A DNA stretch of 64,000 nucleotides from DAHUXN01 sp963729815 (lineage in GTDB: Bacteria > Acidobacteriota > Terriglobia > Acidiferrales > UBA7541). Both the position numbers and the translations under genes were made by a program. Below are positions 1 to 7,755 of the stretch, piece after piece (the stretch's first letter is position 1; every line of letters begins with the position of its first letter). The notes under the pieces were generated by a model. The model was given only the letters and a program-made list of their open reading frames with translations. It was not told the DNA's origin and searched no databases. The DNA lies in NCBI GenBank assembly GCA_963729815.1, contig CAVSPU010000002.1, positions 1,240,001 through 1,304,000 of the forward strand, given 5' to 3'.

Positions 1-2
1 AT

Positions 3-86
3 TCGTATTATACCTTCACCTACCGCTATCCTTACGGGCTGGCGGCCGAGGTGAAGCGCATGCGCTCAGGGGATTTCAGGATGTAG
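3..86 (+). CDS. 3' end of an unidentified protein (partial)
   Basis: The window opens inside a reading frame that runs for 27 codons to a TAG at 84-86. The tail is rich in Tyr and basic residues (YYTFTYRYPYG near its start, ending GDFRM). It is followed 30 bases later by a strong intrinsic terminator, which supports it as the true end of a transcribed gene. Too little is present to assign a family. The other two forward frames either stop early or run on without a sensible end, so this frame is preferred by context only. Confidence 0.45.
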   Translation, partial: SYYTFTYRYPYGLAAEVKRMRSGDFRM

Positions 87-115
87 CAGGAAGCGCAAAC
101 CGGTTCACCGCGATT

Positions 116-150
116 GGCCGCAGACCCCAAGGGTTTGCGGCCTTTTTTTT
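116..150 (+). terminator. Rho-independent terminator
   Basis: A 12-bp stem (GGCCGCAGACCC with GGGTTTGCGGCC, one G-T pair), a 3-nt loop, and then eight consecutive T residues at 143-150. It should end the transcript of the partial gene finishing at 86. It separates that gene from the chorismate mutase gene, which therefore needs its own promoter between about 150 and 227. Confidence 0.9.
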
Positions 151-226
151 GCTCCAAATGGCGGCAGTGATGCCGTCGCGCACGACCTGGCGGACAATGC
201 CGGACAAACCTAGCAAGGAGAGGAAA

Positions 227-517
227 ATGACCATCGGGGATCATCGAAGGCGAGTCGACGAACTCGACCGCGAGCTCGTGCGGCTGCTTAACCGCAGGGC
301 CCAAATGTCGATTCAACTCGGCCAACTGAAAAAGGCTGCCGGGCTGCCGGCCCGCGACGAAGCGCGAGAGGAAAGCATTTTGCGGCAAGTCCAACGATGC
401 AATCCTGGGCCTCTGGATGAGGGCGCCCTCACGACAATTTTCCGCGCGATCCTCAGCGAGTCCCGGCGCATTACGTCCGAAATGCTCGCCGAGACGGCCA
501 GCAAGGTGAACGAATGA
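227..517 (+). CDS. Chorismate mutase, AroQ class
   Basis: This 96-aa protein is a stand-alone AroQ-type chorismate mutase, converting chorismate to prephenate for Phe/Tyr synthesis. The sequence shows the all-helical pattern VDELDRELVRLLNRR near the N terminus and active-site candidates Arg8/9, Arg23/24, Lys35/36, Asp44, Arg47 and Glu48, spaced as in the E. coli P-protein mutase domain. The frame is open upstream to 149, but ATG 227 is preferred because GGAGAGG lies just before it and the added residues do not resemble the family. It sits upstream of DAHP synthase on the same strand, a pairing in which the mutase can act as a feedback-sensitive partner of the synthase. The gap between the two genes holds a 52-bp palindromic repeat. 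Confidence 0.9.
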   Translation: MTIGDHRRRVDELDRELVRLLNRRAQMSIQLGQLKKAAGLPARDEAREESILRQVQRCNPGPLDEGALTTIFRAILSESRRITSEMLAETASKVNE

Positions 518-562
518 GTGCGTGCGAGACTGGCGATTTGCGGGAGGCGCGGCTGGCAGTGT

Positions 563-614
563 GTCAGTTTGAATTTTGCCTACTTGTGTCACGATCAAGA
601 AAATTCAAACTGAC
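563..614. repeat. 52-bp palindromic dispersed element, copy A
   Basis: Perfect 15-bp arms, GTCAGTTTGAATTTT at 563-577 and its complement at 600-614, enclose a 22-bp spacer. The same element is present in inverted orientation at 61357-61408, with about 50 of 52 bases matching. It lies between the chorismate mutase and DAHP synthase genes. It looks like a small mobile or REP-like element or an insertion-sequence end footprint; no transposase is present. Confidence 0.85.
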
Positions 615-755
615 CGAGCTACCGAGCGGCCGCGTCGATTGCGGCCCCACGGTTCGTTGCAGTACACTCTTAGTTTCGCTTACTCTTGCGGCATCCGCCT
701 GTTGCGCGGCAGTGAGAAGAGGGAATTATTCGGCCATCCCAGGGGGATCGTTTCG

Positions 756-1784
756 ATGCTCGTTGTAATGCAATCTCACGCGACCGAGGAACAGGTCCAA
801 GCCGTCTGCCGGCGAATTGAATCTCTCGGAATGCGCGCGCACCCGATTCCGGGGTCGAACCGGACGGCGATAGGCATCACGGGCAACTCGGGGGCGATCG
901 ATATCGGGTCGCTCGAAGCGATGTCCGGGGTGGTGGAATGCATACCGGTCAGCAAGCCGTATAAGCTGGTTAGCCGCGACGCGAAAGAAGAGAACACGGT
1001 CGTCCGCGTGCCAACTCCGGCCGGCGAAGTTTGCATCGGCGGTCCGGCGCTGGCGGTCATCGCCGGCCCATGCGCAATCGAGAGCCGCGAACAGGCAATG
1101 GCTATTGCCGCCAGCGTGAAGAACGCCGGCGCGCATCTTTTTCGCGGGGGCGCGTACAAACCTCGCACTTCCCCGTATAGCTTCCAGGGGCTTGGCGAGC
1201 CGGGACTGAAAATACTGGCGGAAGTGCGCGAGCGATTTGGCCTGGGGATCGTCACGGAAGCGGTGGACAACGAGAGCCTGGATCTGGTGGAAGAATACGC
1301 CGACGTGATTCAAATCGGCGCGCGCAACATGCAGAACTTTTCTTTGCTCAAGCGAGCGGGAAAGGCTTCGAAGCCCGTGCTCCTCAAGCGCGGATTGTCG
1401 GCGACGCTGGACGAGTTTTTGATGGCCGCCGAATACATCCTGTCGGAAGGCAATTACCAACTTGTGTTGTGCGAACGCGGCGTGCGCACATTTTCCGACC
1501 ACACGCGAAACACGCTGGATTTGAGCGTGATCCCGGCCGTGCAATCGCGCAGCCATTTGCCAATTCTGGTGGATCCGAGCCACGGCACTGGCCGCCGCAA
1601 CAAAGTCCTGCCGCTTTCGCGCGCCGCGGTCGCCGTGGGCGCCGATGGCTTGATTGTGGAAGTCCATCATGATCCTGACAATGCGCTTTCCGATGGCATG
1701 CAGTCCATCGTTCCCGAAGAACTCGAGCAATTGATGAGTGAAATCCGGCAAATCGCGTCCGTGGTTCATCGCACGCTGAATTAA
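756..1784 (+). CDS. aroF: 3-deoxy-7-phosphoheptulonate (DAHP) synthase, class I-beta
   Basis: Condenses phosphoenolpyruvate and erythrose 4-phosphate, the first step of the shikimate pathway, in the cytoplasm. The 342-aa protein has an N-terminal ferredoxin-like regulatory domain (about residues 1-72, starting MLVVMQSHATEEQ) and a TIM-barrel with GPCAIES at 104-110, KPRTSPY at 135-141, then LLKRG and DPSHGTGR. This architecture is that of Thermotoga-type feedback-regulated enzymes. ATG 756 is chosen because AGGGGGAT precedes it and the family begins here; ATG 768 is an alternative. An open frame back to 576 runs into the palindromic repeat and is not coding. The upstream chorismate mutase may supply product-dependent control. 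Confidence 0.95.
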   Translation: MLVVMQSHATEEQVQAVCRRIESLGMRAHPIPGSNRTAIGITGNSGAIDIGSLEAMSGVVECIPVSKPYKLVSRDAKEENTVVRVPTPAGEVCIGGPALAVIAGPCAIESREQAMAIAASVKNAGAHLFRGGAYKPRTSPYSFQGLGEPGLKILAEVRERFGLGIVTEAVDNESLDLVEEYADVIQIGARNMQNFSLLKRAGKASKPVLLKRGLSATLDEFLMAAEYILSEGNYQLVLCERGVRTFSDHTRNTLDLSVIPAVQSRSHLPILVDPSHGTGRRNKVLPLSRAAVAVGADGLIVEVHHDPDNALSDGMQSIVPEELEQLMSEIRQIASVVHRTLN

Positions 1785-1790
1785 CATCCT

Positions 1791-2957
1791 GTGACTGCCC
1801 CGCCATCTTCACTTGTTCCGGGCCAACCGCGCGGCCGCCGCCCCCGCTGGAACGTGCGGCTTATTTTCATCCTCGTCATCCTACTGGGAATCACGGCGAT
1901 TCAGATCGCGCGCGAGCATCGGCCGTCGATTCTCCGGCCCGGCTTGCATTTATACGCGTACGTGGCGAACACGGCGGATGGGACGCTCACGGTGGTTGAC
2001 CTTGTAAACCTGAAACCCGTCACGACAATACCGGTGGGACCGTCGCCGAGCGGAATTCGCGCGAATCCGAAACGCGACGAAATCTGGGGAGTCAGCACTG
2101 CCGGGGGATATGTGTGGGTTCTGGACACACGCTCCGGCCAAATCGTTTCGCGCATTCGTGTCGGCGCCGCTCCCTATGCGCTGGATTTTTCGCCGGATGG
2201 CACGCGAGCTTACGTCGCTGCCTCCGGGTCAGACACAGTGGCGGCGATTGATTGCGCGTCGCGGCAGATTGTCGCGCGCGGACGCGCGGGGCGGCGTCCG
2301 TGGATCGCGCGCGCGACGCCCAACGGCAAAATCGTCGTGGTGACGAACCGCGGCGATTCGACGATTTCGCTTCTCGATTCGTCCACGCTCGCACCGCGTG
2401 CCGTCATTCGCGTGGTTCCCGACCCCGAACAAATTGGGATTCTGCCCGACGGTTCAAAGGCTTACATATCGTCGGGAAGCAGCGACCGCATCTCCATCGT
2501 GAACTTAAAGAAATTCGCAGCGATCACCAATTTGGAGCTTGGGGGCACGACCGGAAGCATTGCGTTCGCGAAGGATAGCGGCGAGCTATATATCGCGTCG
2601 CCGGATGCCCATGGATTGATCATCGTGGACACATGGGCAAACGAGGTTTCCGACTATCTGTTGCTCGGCGCGGCTCCAACGGAGGCGCTGCTCTCACCAG
2701 ATGGAGAGTCGCTCTACGTATCCGACTCGGCTGCATCTCACGTGATCCCGGTGCAGATCAGCACACGGCAGATTGGCGCTCCTGTAACAACAGGCCAGGG
2801 CCCCGGCGCGCTTGAATTCGCGCCAGTCGGGGACATGGTGCTGGCCGTTGACGCCGGATCGGATGACCTGGCAATCATTCGCACGAGCACGAATGCCCTG
2901 ATCACGCTCGTCCCCGTCGGCCGGAACCCGCGCGACTTGGCCATCAAGCTCTTCTGA
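1791..2957 (+). CDS. YVTN beta-propeller repeat protein, membrane-anchored
   Basis: A 388-aa protein with an N-terminal basic stretch and one transmembrane segment at about residues 21-40, followed by a predicted seven-bladed propeller outside the membrane. Blades are marked by repeats such as YVANTADGTLTVVD, VGPSPSGI, FSPDGTRAYVAASGSDTV and LSPDGESLYVSDS. The family (YVTN/lactonase-like) includes binding and surface proteins; no catalytic residues can be assigned. The start is GTG 1791, six bases after the DAHP synthase stop, so it is probably cotranscribed. It converges with the giant surface protein gene and the two stops are only a few bases apart. Confidence 0.8.
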   Translation: MTAPPSSLVPGQPRGRRPRWNVRLIFILVILLGITAIQIAREHRPSILRPGLHLYAYVANTADGTLTVVDLVNLKPVTTIPVGPSPSGIRANPKRDEIWGVSTAGGYVWVLDTRSGQIVSRIRVGAAPYALDFSPDGTRAYVAASGSDTVAAIDCASRQIVARGRAGRRPWIARATPNGKIVVVTNRGDSTISLLDSSTLAPRAVIRVVPDPEQIGILPDGSKAYISSGSSDRISIVNLKKFAAITNLELGGTTGSIAFAKDSGELYIASPDAHGLIIVDTWANEVSDYLLLGAAPTEALLSPDGESLYVSDSAASHVIPVQISTRQIGAPVTTGQGPGALEFAPVGDMVLAVDAGSDDLAIIRTSTNALITLVPVGRNPRDLAIKLF

Positions 2958-2963
2958 GATTTC

Positions 2964-5900
2964 TTAAGGCGTGACCGTGAGGGTCAAGTTGACGGCACGA
3001 GAAGTGCCGGTAATCGTACCTGTAAGGACAACGGTATATGTTCCCGGCGGCGTGGCTTGCGTTTGAGTTCCCCCACCGCTGCCGCCTCCGCACGAGGCCA
3101 GCCCCAGCAGGCTGAGCACGAGCAAGGGCCGCAAGTATTTCCTGCGTGGCTTCGTTGTCAGCAGGAAAACCAGCAAAGCAAGAGCCAAAAACAAAAGCGT
3201 CCACAACGGAAGAGGGCGCAGGCTGAGCGGCCGCGATCCGAAGGGGCCGCTCAACGGCGCGAAGCTGCCAGCCATCGTAGTAAGGTTCACGGTGAACGGA
3301 GCCGGTGAGCCTCCCGAAACGTTGACCGAGGGGGTGATGGCACAGGTGCTGGCAGGAGCCGGATCGCTGCAAGTGAGATTCACCGCGCCCTGGAACCCGT
3401 TGAAGGGCGTCACTTGCATGCTGATTGTCGCGGACTCTCCCGCGGCCACGGTCGCAGTGGTCGAACCGCCGGAAATCGGTTGCAACTGGTAATCCTGGGC
3501 CGAACCGTTGAGCAGGTCCGTCTGCGGGCTGTTCGCCGCGTTATCGGTCAGCACCAGATTGGCCGTGCGTGCTCCGGAGCTTGTGGGCAGAAATGACATA
3601 TTGAGCGAGCAATTGCCTCCGGCGGCGACGGTGACGTTCGATCCTGACGGAACGCAAGTGCCGGTAGCTGAGAAGTCGCCCGGGTCCGCGCCTGTGAAGG
3701 TGAGATTGGTGATGACGAGCGGGCCATTACCTGTGTTTTGCACCTGAACGGGAGTGCCGGCGACCTTGATGCCTACGGTGGTAGTGGGAAATTGCAGGCC
3801 GTTGGGAACGAACAGAGAGGTTGGCTGCGCGCCAGTGCCGCTGACGGGGAGGGTTTGCGGCGATGTGGTGGCGTCATCGGTGACGGTCAGTACAGCCGAG
3901 CGAGACCCGGTTGCCGTGGGCGTAAAAGTGACCGAGATCGTGCAGGCGCTGCCCTGATTAAGAGTTGACGAGGATGAGGGACAATTATTCGTTTGCGAGA
4001 AATCGCCGGGATTGGCGCCAGTGAAGCCGATGCTGCTGATGGTCAGCGGGCCGCTACCGGTATTCGACAGCATCACTGTAAGAGGTGGCATGCTCGAAGT
4101 GGAGACATCTTGCGCGCCAAACGTCAAGTTCGGCAGCGAAAAATTCACGCCGGGGGCGGTTCCGGTGCCGGATAAAGGTATCGATTGAGGCGAACCGCTG
4201 GCGTTGTCAGTAACGGTGACGCTGGCGGTGCGAAGGCCGATTGCTGTCGGCTTGAAAATTACATTAATCGTGCACGAATTGGCGGGAGGAGTCGCCGGGG
4301 GACTGGCAGGGAGCGACGCAGGGCAGTTGTTCGTCTGAGAGAAATCGCCCGTGTTTGCGCCCGTGATTGTGATGCTGGAAATCAAAAGCGCTATGTTGCC
4401 ATTGTTCGTCAGCGTGATGGGCTGAGAGCCGGTGGCGACCCCAACGTTTTCATTTGTGAAAGTGAGCGAAGTGGGAGAGAAGACCGTACCCGGGGCCGCG
4501 GCCACTTCCTGCCCGGAAAGTGAAATGGCGACTGTCTCGGTGGTATTGCTTGTGTTGTCAAACGCCGTGATGACGTCCTGAGCACTGAGCGATTGAGGCG
4601 GATTGAGTTCATTCGGCGCGAAGGTGATCGCGACGGTGCAGGCGCCGCCGGGCGGAATTGCCGTAGCAGTGGTGTTGCATGTGTTTGCAGGAACAAATGT
4701 GAAGTCGGTTAGGTTGCTGCCGGAAATTTGTGCGCTGGTGATCGCCAAGTTGTCGCTTCCGATGTTCGTCAGAGTGGCGGTCATGGCAGTCGGATCGGTT
4801 TGGCCTTGCGGAGTCGGCGGAAAGCTCAAGGAATTTGAGGTCAGGCTGATTTCTGGAGATGCACCTGTGCCTGTCAGTTGCAATGTTTGCGGGCTGCCGA
4901 CCCCGTCGTCGGAGATTTGCACTTCGGCGGTTTCTGCGCCAACAGTTAATGGAGTGAAAACAACCTGGAAGTCGCAACTGGCTCCTTGCGCAAGCGGCGG
5001 GTTGGCCAGGCAACTCGTGCCACTGCTGGGACCACTGGCGACGAAATCCATAGCGTTCGTGCCTGAAACGGTGAACCCAGTGATGTTCAACGTCGAGCCG
5101 ACAGCGCCGTCATTCGTGAACGTGACGTTGAGAGGCGGCGAGGAAGTGCCAACGGCGAAGGAACCTATCGCGCCGACAGGGACAGAGTATGCGCCGCAGG
5201 AGGGAGGGCCGCTCGGAATGGTCACGGTGGTGAGAAAAGCATCGGGCTCTACGGTGAACAATGCACAGCTTGTACAGGTCGGCTGTATACCATTTTGCGG
5301 CGTGCCAGACACGAGCGGATAGTCGCTTGAGGTTGTATCGCCGACGATGATGGCATTTCCTGTTGTGGGATCTACAGCGACGGCATTCGCTTCCGTGGCC
5401 GCGCTGCCGGCGAGGAAACTGGCGTAGACGAACGACGACAGGCCGGTAGCCGTCGGATTCAGTTCGGCGAGAAATGCATCCTGCGCGCCGGTGAAACTCT
5501 GCAAGGCGCATAGGACGGGGAAATCGGCGGAGGTCGTCTTTCCGACGACATAGACCTGCGACGACGAGAAGACGGCGATTCCCTGACCAGAATCCGTCCC
5601 CGATCCGCCGAGATAGGTTTCGTATTGGAGCGATGGCGCGCCACCGCTTTGGCTGATCACGGCGAGAAAGGCGTTGCTCGTGCCGTTGAGCGAGGACTGG
5701 TATGCATTGGTCGCCAGAGAGCTGGGAGAGCTCGGAATGAAATTTGAGGATTGCGTCGTACCAGTGATGTAAGCGTCGGGCGGGGAGGAAGTGTCGAGGG
5801 CGATGGCGAAAGCTTGGTCTGAGCCATTGCCGCCAAACATCGAGGCGTAGACAGGCGAACTGCTGCTCGTCGTCGGGATCTGCATCACGAACGCGTCGAA

Positions 5901-7580
5901 ATTACCGCCGCCGTAGCTTGCCTGAAATGCCGGATTCGTCGCTGGCGGGAAACTCGTTGGAGAGGATGTGAACCCGGCGACATAGGCGTTATTGCTTGAG
6001 TCCAGCGCGATGCTGGTGCTACCAATAGTTGTGGCATTGATGCCGAAATACGTTCCGTAGAGGACGGCGCCTGTTCCGACCTGAAACTCGGTGAGAAAGC
6101 CATCATTTCCACTGCTCACGAATGTTTGTTGGTAGCCCGCAGTGACTGGAGGAAGAAGAGTGAACAAGTCGATGGAAGTGGTGTCCGAAGTTATGAAGAC
6201 GTCGCCGGAGGAATCGGTGGCGATGCCGGCATAGCCTTGCGTGGCTTCCGATCCGCTGCCGCCATAATACTCGGAATAGATGAACGCGTTGCCCGCGCCG
6301 TTCAAATCCGTGACCGTCATGTCCGAGGAGCCGTCTAGAAAGCCGCCAGGCACGTTCGAAGCGAGGGTCACGGGGAAATCGCTGGAGGTGGTCCAGCCGA
6401 GGATGGCGAGATTGGGCGGGCTTGCAGAGTTATCCAACGCGATCATTCCGCCCTGGTCGTTGCCGGAGCCGCCGAAAAATGTGAGATAAAGGAGGCCGCT
6501 TGTCCCCGCTGTCGGATCGATTTTCGCGACGAACAGATTCGAAATCGCACTCGCAGGCACCATACTGAATGTCGTCGTTTCCGGAAAAGTCGGCACAGTC
6601 GTTGTTCCGCCGACATAAATAATTCCCGTGGAATCGACGGCGACGCCATTTGCTTTGTCGGCGCCAGCTCCGCCGAGGAATGTCGTGTAGGTGATGGAAA
6701 TCGTAGGGTCGATGATGAGCGGAAGGTCCGCGCGGTGCCGCCCGACCGCGAAACCAATCGTGCCATCTTTCAGCCGATAACCGCCCGCGACATCGATGCG
6801 GCGTCCGCGATCCCGCTGATAAATCTGCGGACGGCGCATGGTGATTTGCCGGCTGCCGGTCCGCACGATGACGTCGCCGGCGCGATTCATGCGCAGCGCG
6901 TCCGCGCCACGGAGGCGCAATCGCGCCTTTTGCAGATCGCCGCCGGGCTGAACGATCAGATCGTATTCAAGCCCCTGCGTGCTGCCATAAAACTGAGCGT
7001 CAATCCCCGGATAAATGCCACGGTATTGAACGCCGGAATAGTGCGGGACATTCGTGCGCCATTTGCGCGGATCGTTGCCGAGCAAATAGTTCGTCTTTCC
7101 CGGAAGCAAACGCTCGCCGGTAAGTTGCGCGCTCTTCTGCGCGCCGGCGAAATTCATTTGCAGCGCGGCCTCGCGCGACGGCGCGACGTGTCCAGAGGCG
7201 TGCCCGGACTTGGGCTTGCGAGCTGGACTTGTCCATGCGACGGCCAGGCCATCTTGCGTCAGGAAAACCGAAGCGTCGTTCGCGCGCGCGATGAACTTCG
7301 CCTGCGGCGCGGCCTGGCCGACGTTTGGCTCAAACTCCCAGGGCAGGCTTTGCAACTGGCCGCCGGGCCGCTTTGGCGACGAAACCGAAAAGCTGGCGTG
7401 CGCGGCGTGCGACTTCCCGCTTTGCGCAGCCGGAGGCCGCCGGTGATGCGCCGTTGGCGCGCTCAGGGCTATTCCAATGGCTAAGAGCAGCAAGCTGAAT
7501 CCCGCAAATATGAAAGCCGGGTTGAGACGGAAATTGGGCGACACCAAGCGTCGCGGCCGAGAGGCGGAGGCACGTATCAT
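2964..7580 (-). CDS. Giant surface protein with SBBP propeller repeats and choice-of-anchor-D domains
   Basis: About 1538 aa. After a basic N terminus and a hydrophobic segment (about residues 20-40) comes the module that begins PWEFEPNVGQ (DUF7948-like). Next are SBBP beta-propeller repeats recognisable by GGSGSD/GGAGAD, AIALD and DAFV motifs, then about five Ig-like choice-of-anchor-D repeats (VSGTNAMDF, GANTGDFSQTNNC, GADPGDFSATGTC, each with a CT/CS-x-F-xP-TxxG end). The C terminus has a second hydrophobic stretch, basic residues, a lipobox-like LASCGGG and a short beta segment. Such proteins are secreted or surface-anchored and of unknown ligand. The frame is open back to 7808, but ATG 7580 places the signal anchor correctly; ATG 7637 is possible. 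Confidence 0.8.
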   Translation of the reverse strand: MIRASASRPRRLVSPNFRLNPAFIFAGFSLLLLAIGIALSAPTAHHRRPPAAQSGKSHAAHASFSVSSPKRPGGQLQSLPWEFEPNVGQAAPQAKFIARANDASVFLTQDGLAVAWTSPARKPKSGHASGHVAPSREAALQMNFAGAQKSAQLTGERLLPGKTNYLLGNDPRKWRTNVPHYSGVQYRGIYPGIDAQFYGSTQGLEYDLIVQPGGDLQKARLRLRGADALRMNRAGDVIVRTGSRQITMRRPQIYQRDRGRRIDVAGGYRLKDGTIGFAVGRHRADLPLIIDPTISITYTTFLGGAGADKANGVAVDSTGIIYVGGTTTVPTFPETTTFSMVPASAISNLFVAKIDPTAGTSGLLYLTFFGGSGNDQGGMIALDNSASPPNLAILGWTTSSDFPVTLASNVPGGFLDGSSDMTVTDLNGAGNAFIYSEYYGGSGSEATQGYAGIATDSSGDVFITSDTTSIDLFTLLPPVTAGYQQTFVSSGNDGFLTEFQVGTGAVLYGTYFGINATTIGSTSIALDSSNNAYVAGFTSSPTSFPPATNPAFQASYGGGNFDAFVMQIPTTSSSSPVYASMFGGNGSDQAFAIALDTSSPPDAYITGTTQSSNFIPSSPSSLATNAYQSSLNGTSNAFLAVISQSGGAPSLQYETYLGGSGTDSGQGIAVFSSSQVYVVGKTTSADFPVLCALQSFTGAQDAFLAELNPTATGLSSFVYASFLAGSAATEANAVAVDPTTGNAIIVGDTTSSDYPLVSGTPQNGIQPTCTSCALFTVEPDAFLTTVTIPSGPPSCGAYSVPVGAIGSFAVGTSSPPLNVTFTNDGAVGSTLNITGFTVSGTNAMDFVASGPSSGTSCLANPPLAQGASCDFQVVFTPLTVGAETAEVQISDDGVGSPQTLQLTGTGASPEISLTSNSLSFPPTPQGQTDPTAMTATLTNIGSDNLAITSAQISGSNLTDFTFVPANTCNTTATAIPPGGACTVAITFAPNELNPPQSLSAQDVITAFDNTSNTTETVAISLSGQEVAAAPGTVFSPTSLTFTNENVGVATGSQPITLTNNGNIALLISSITITGANTGDFSQTNNCPASLPASPPATPPANSCTINVIFKPTAIGLRTASVTVTDNASGSPQSIPLSGTGTAPGVNFSLPNLTFGAQDVSTSSMPPLTVMLSNTGSGPLTISSIGFTGANPGDFSQTNNCPSSSSTLNQGSACTISVTFTPTATGSRSAVLTVTDDATTSPQTLPVSGTGAQPTSLFVPNGLQFPTTTVGIKVAGTPVQVQNTGNGPLVITNLTFTGADPGDFSATGTCVPSGSNVTVAAGGNCSLNMSFLPTSSGARTANLVLTDNAANSPQTDLLNGSAQDYQLQPISGGSTTATVAAGESATISMQVTPFNGFQGAVNLTCSDPAPASTCAITPSVNVSGGSPAPFTVNLTTMAGSFAPLSGPFGSRPLSLRPLPLWTLLFLALALLVFLLTTKPRRKYLRPLLVLSLLGLASCGGGSGGGTQTQATPPGTYTVVLTGTITGTSRAVNLTLTVTP

Positions 7581-7755
7581 CGGGAAGGCCGAGGTTTTAT
7601 CCCAAATACCAGCGGGTACAAAGAAATATACCGACATCCTGAATTCTGTCAATGATTTACTGCGTCGGCAGCCGGATTCACAGATGAAAGCTTCTGGCCC
7701 GCACAGCATCGGGGCTGCAATGCCGATGCGACACGCTTGCGCGAAGAGCCCGGCT

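Noticed and set aside
726..1787. Long open frame on the minus strand opposite DAHP synthase
   Set aside because: It mirrors the codon periodicity of the real gene in GC-rich DNA; composition is Arg/His-rich with no family motifs.
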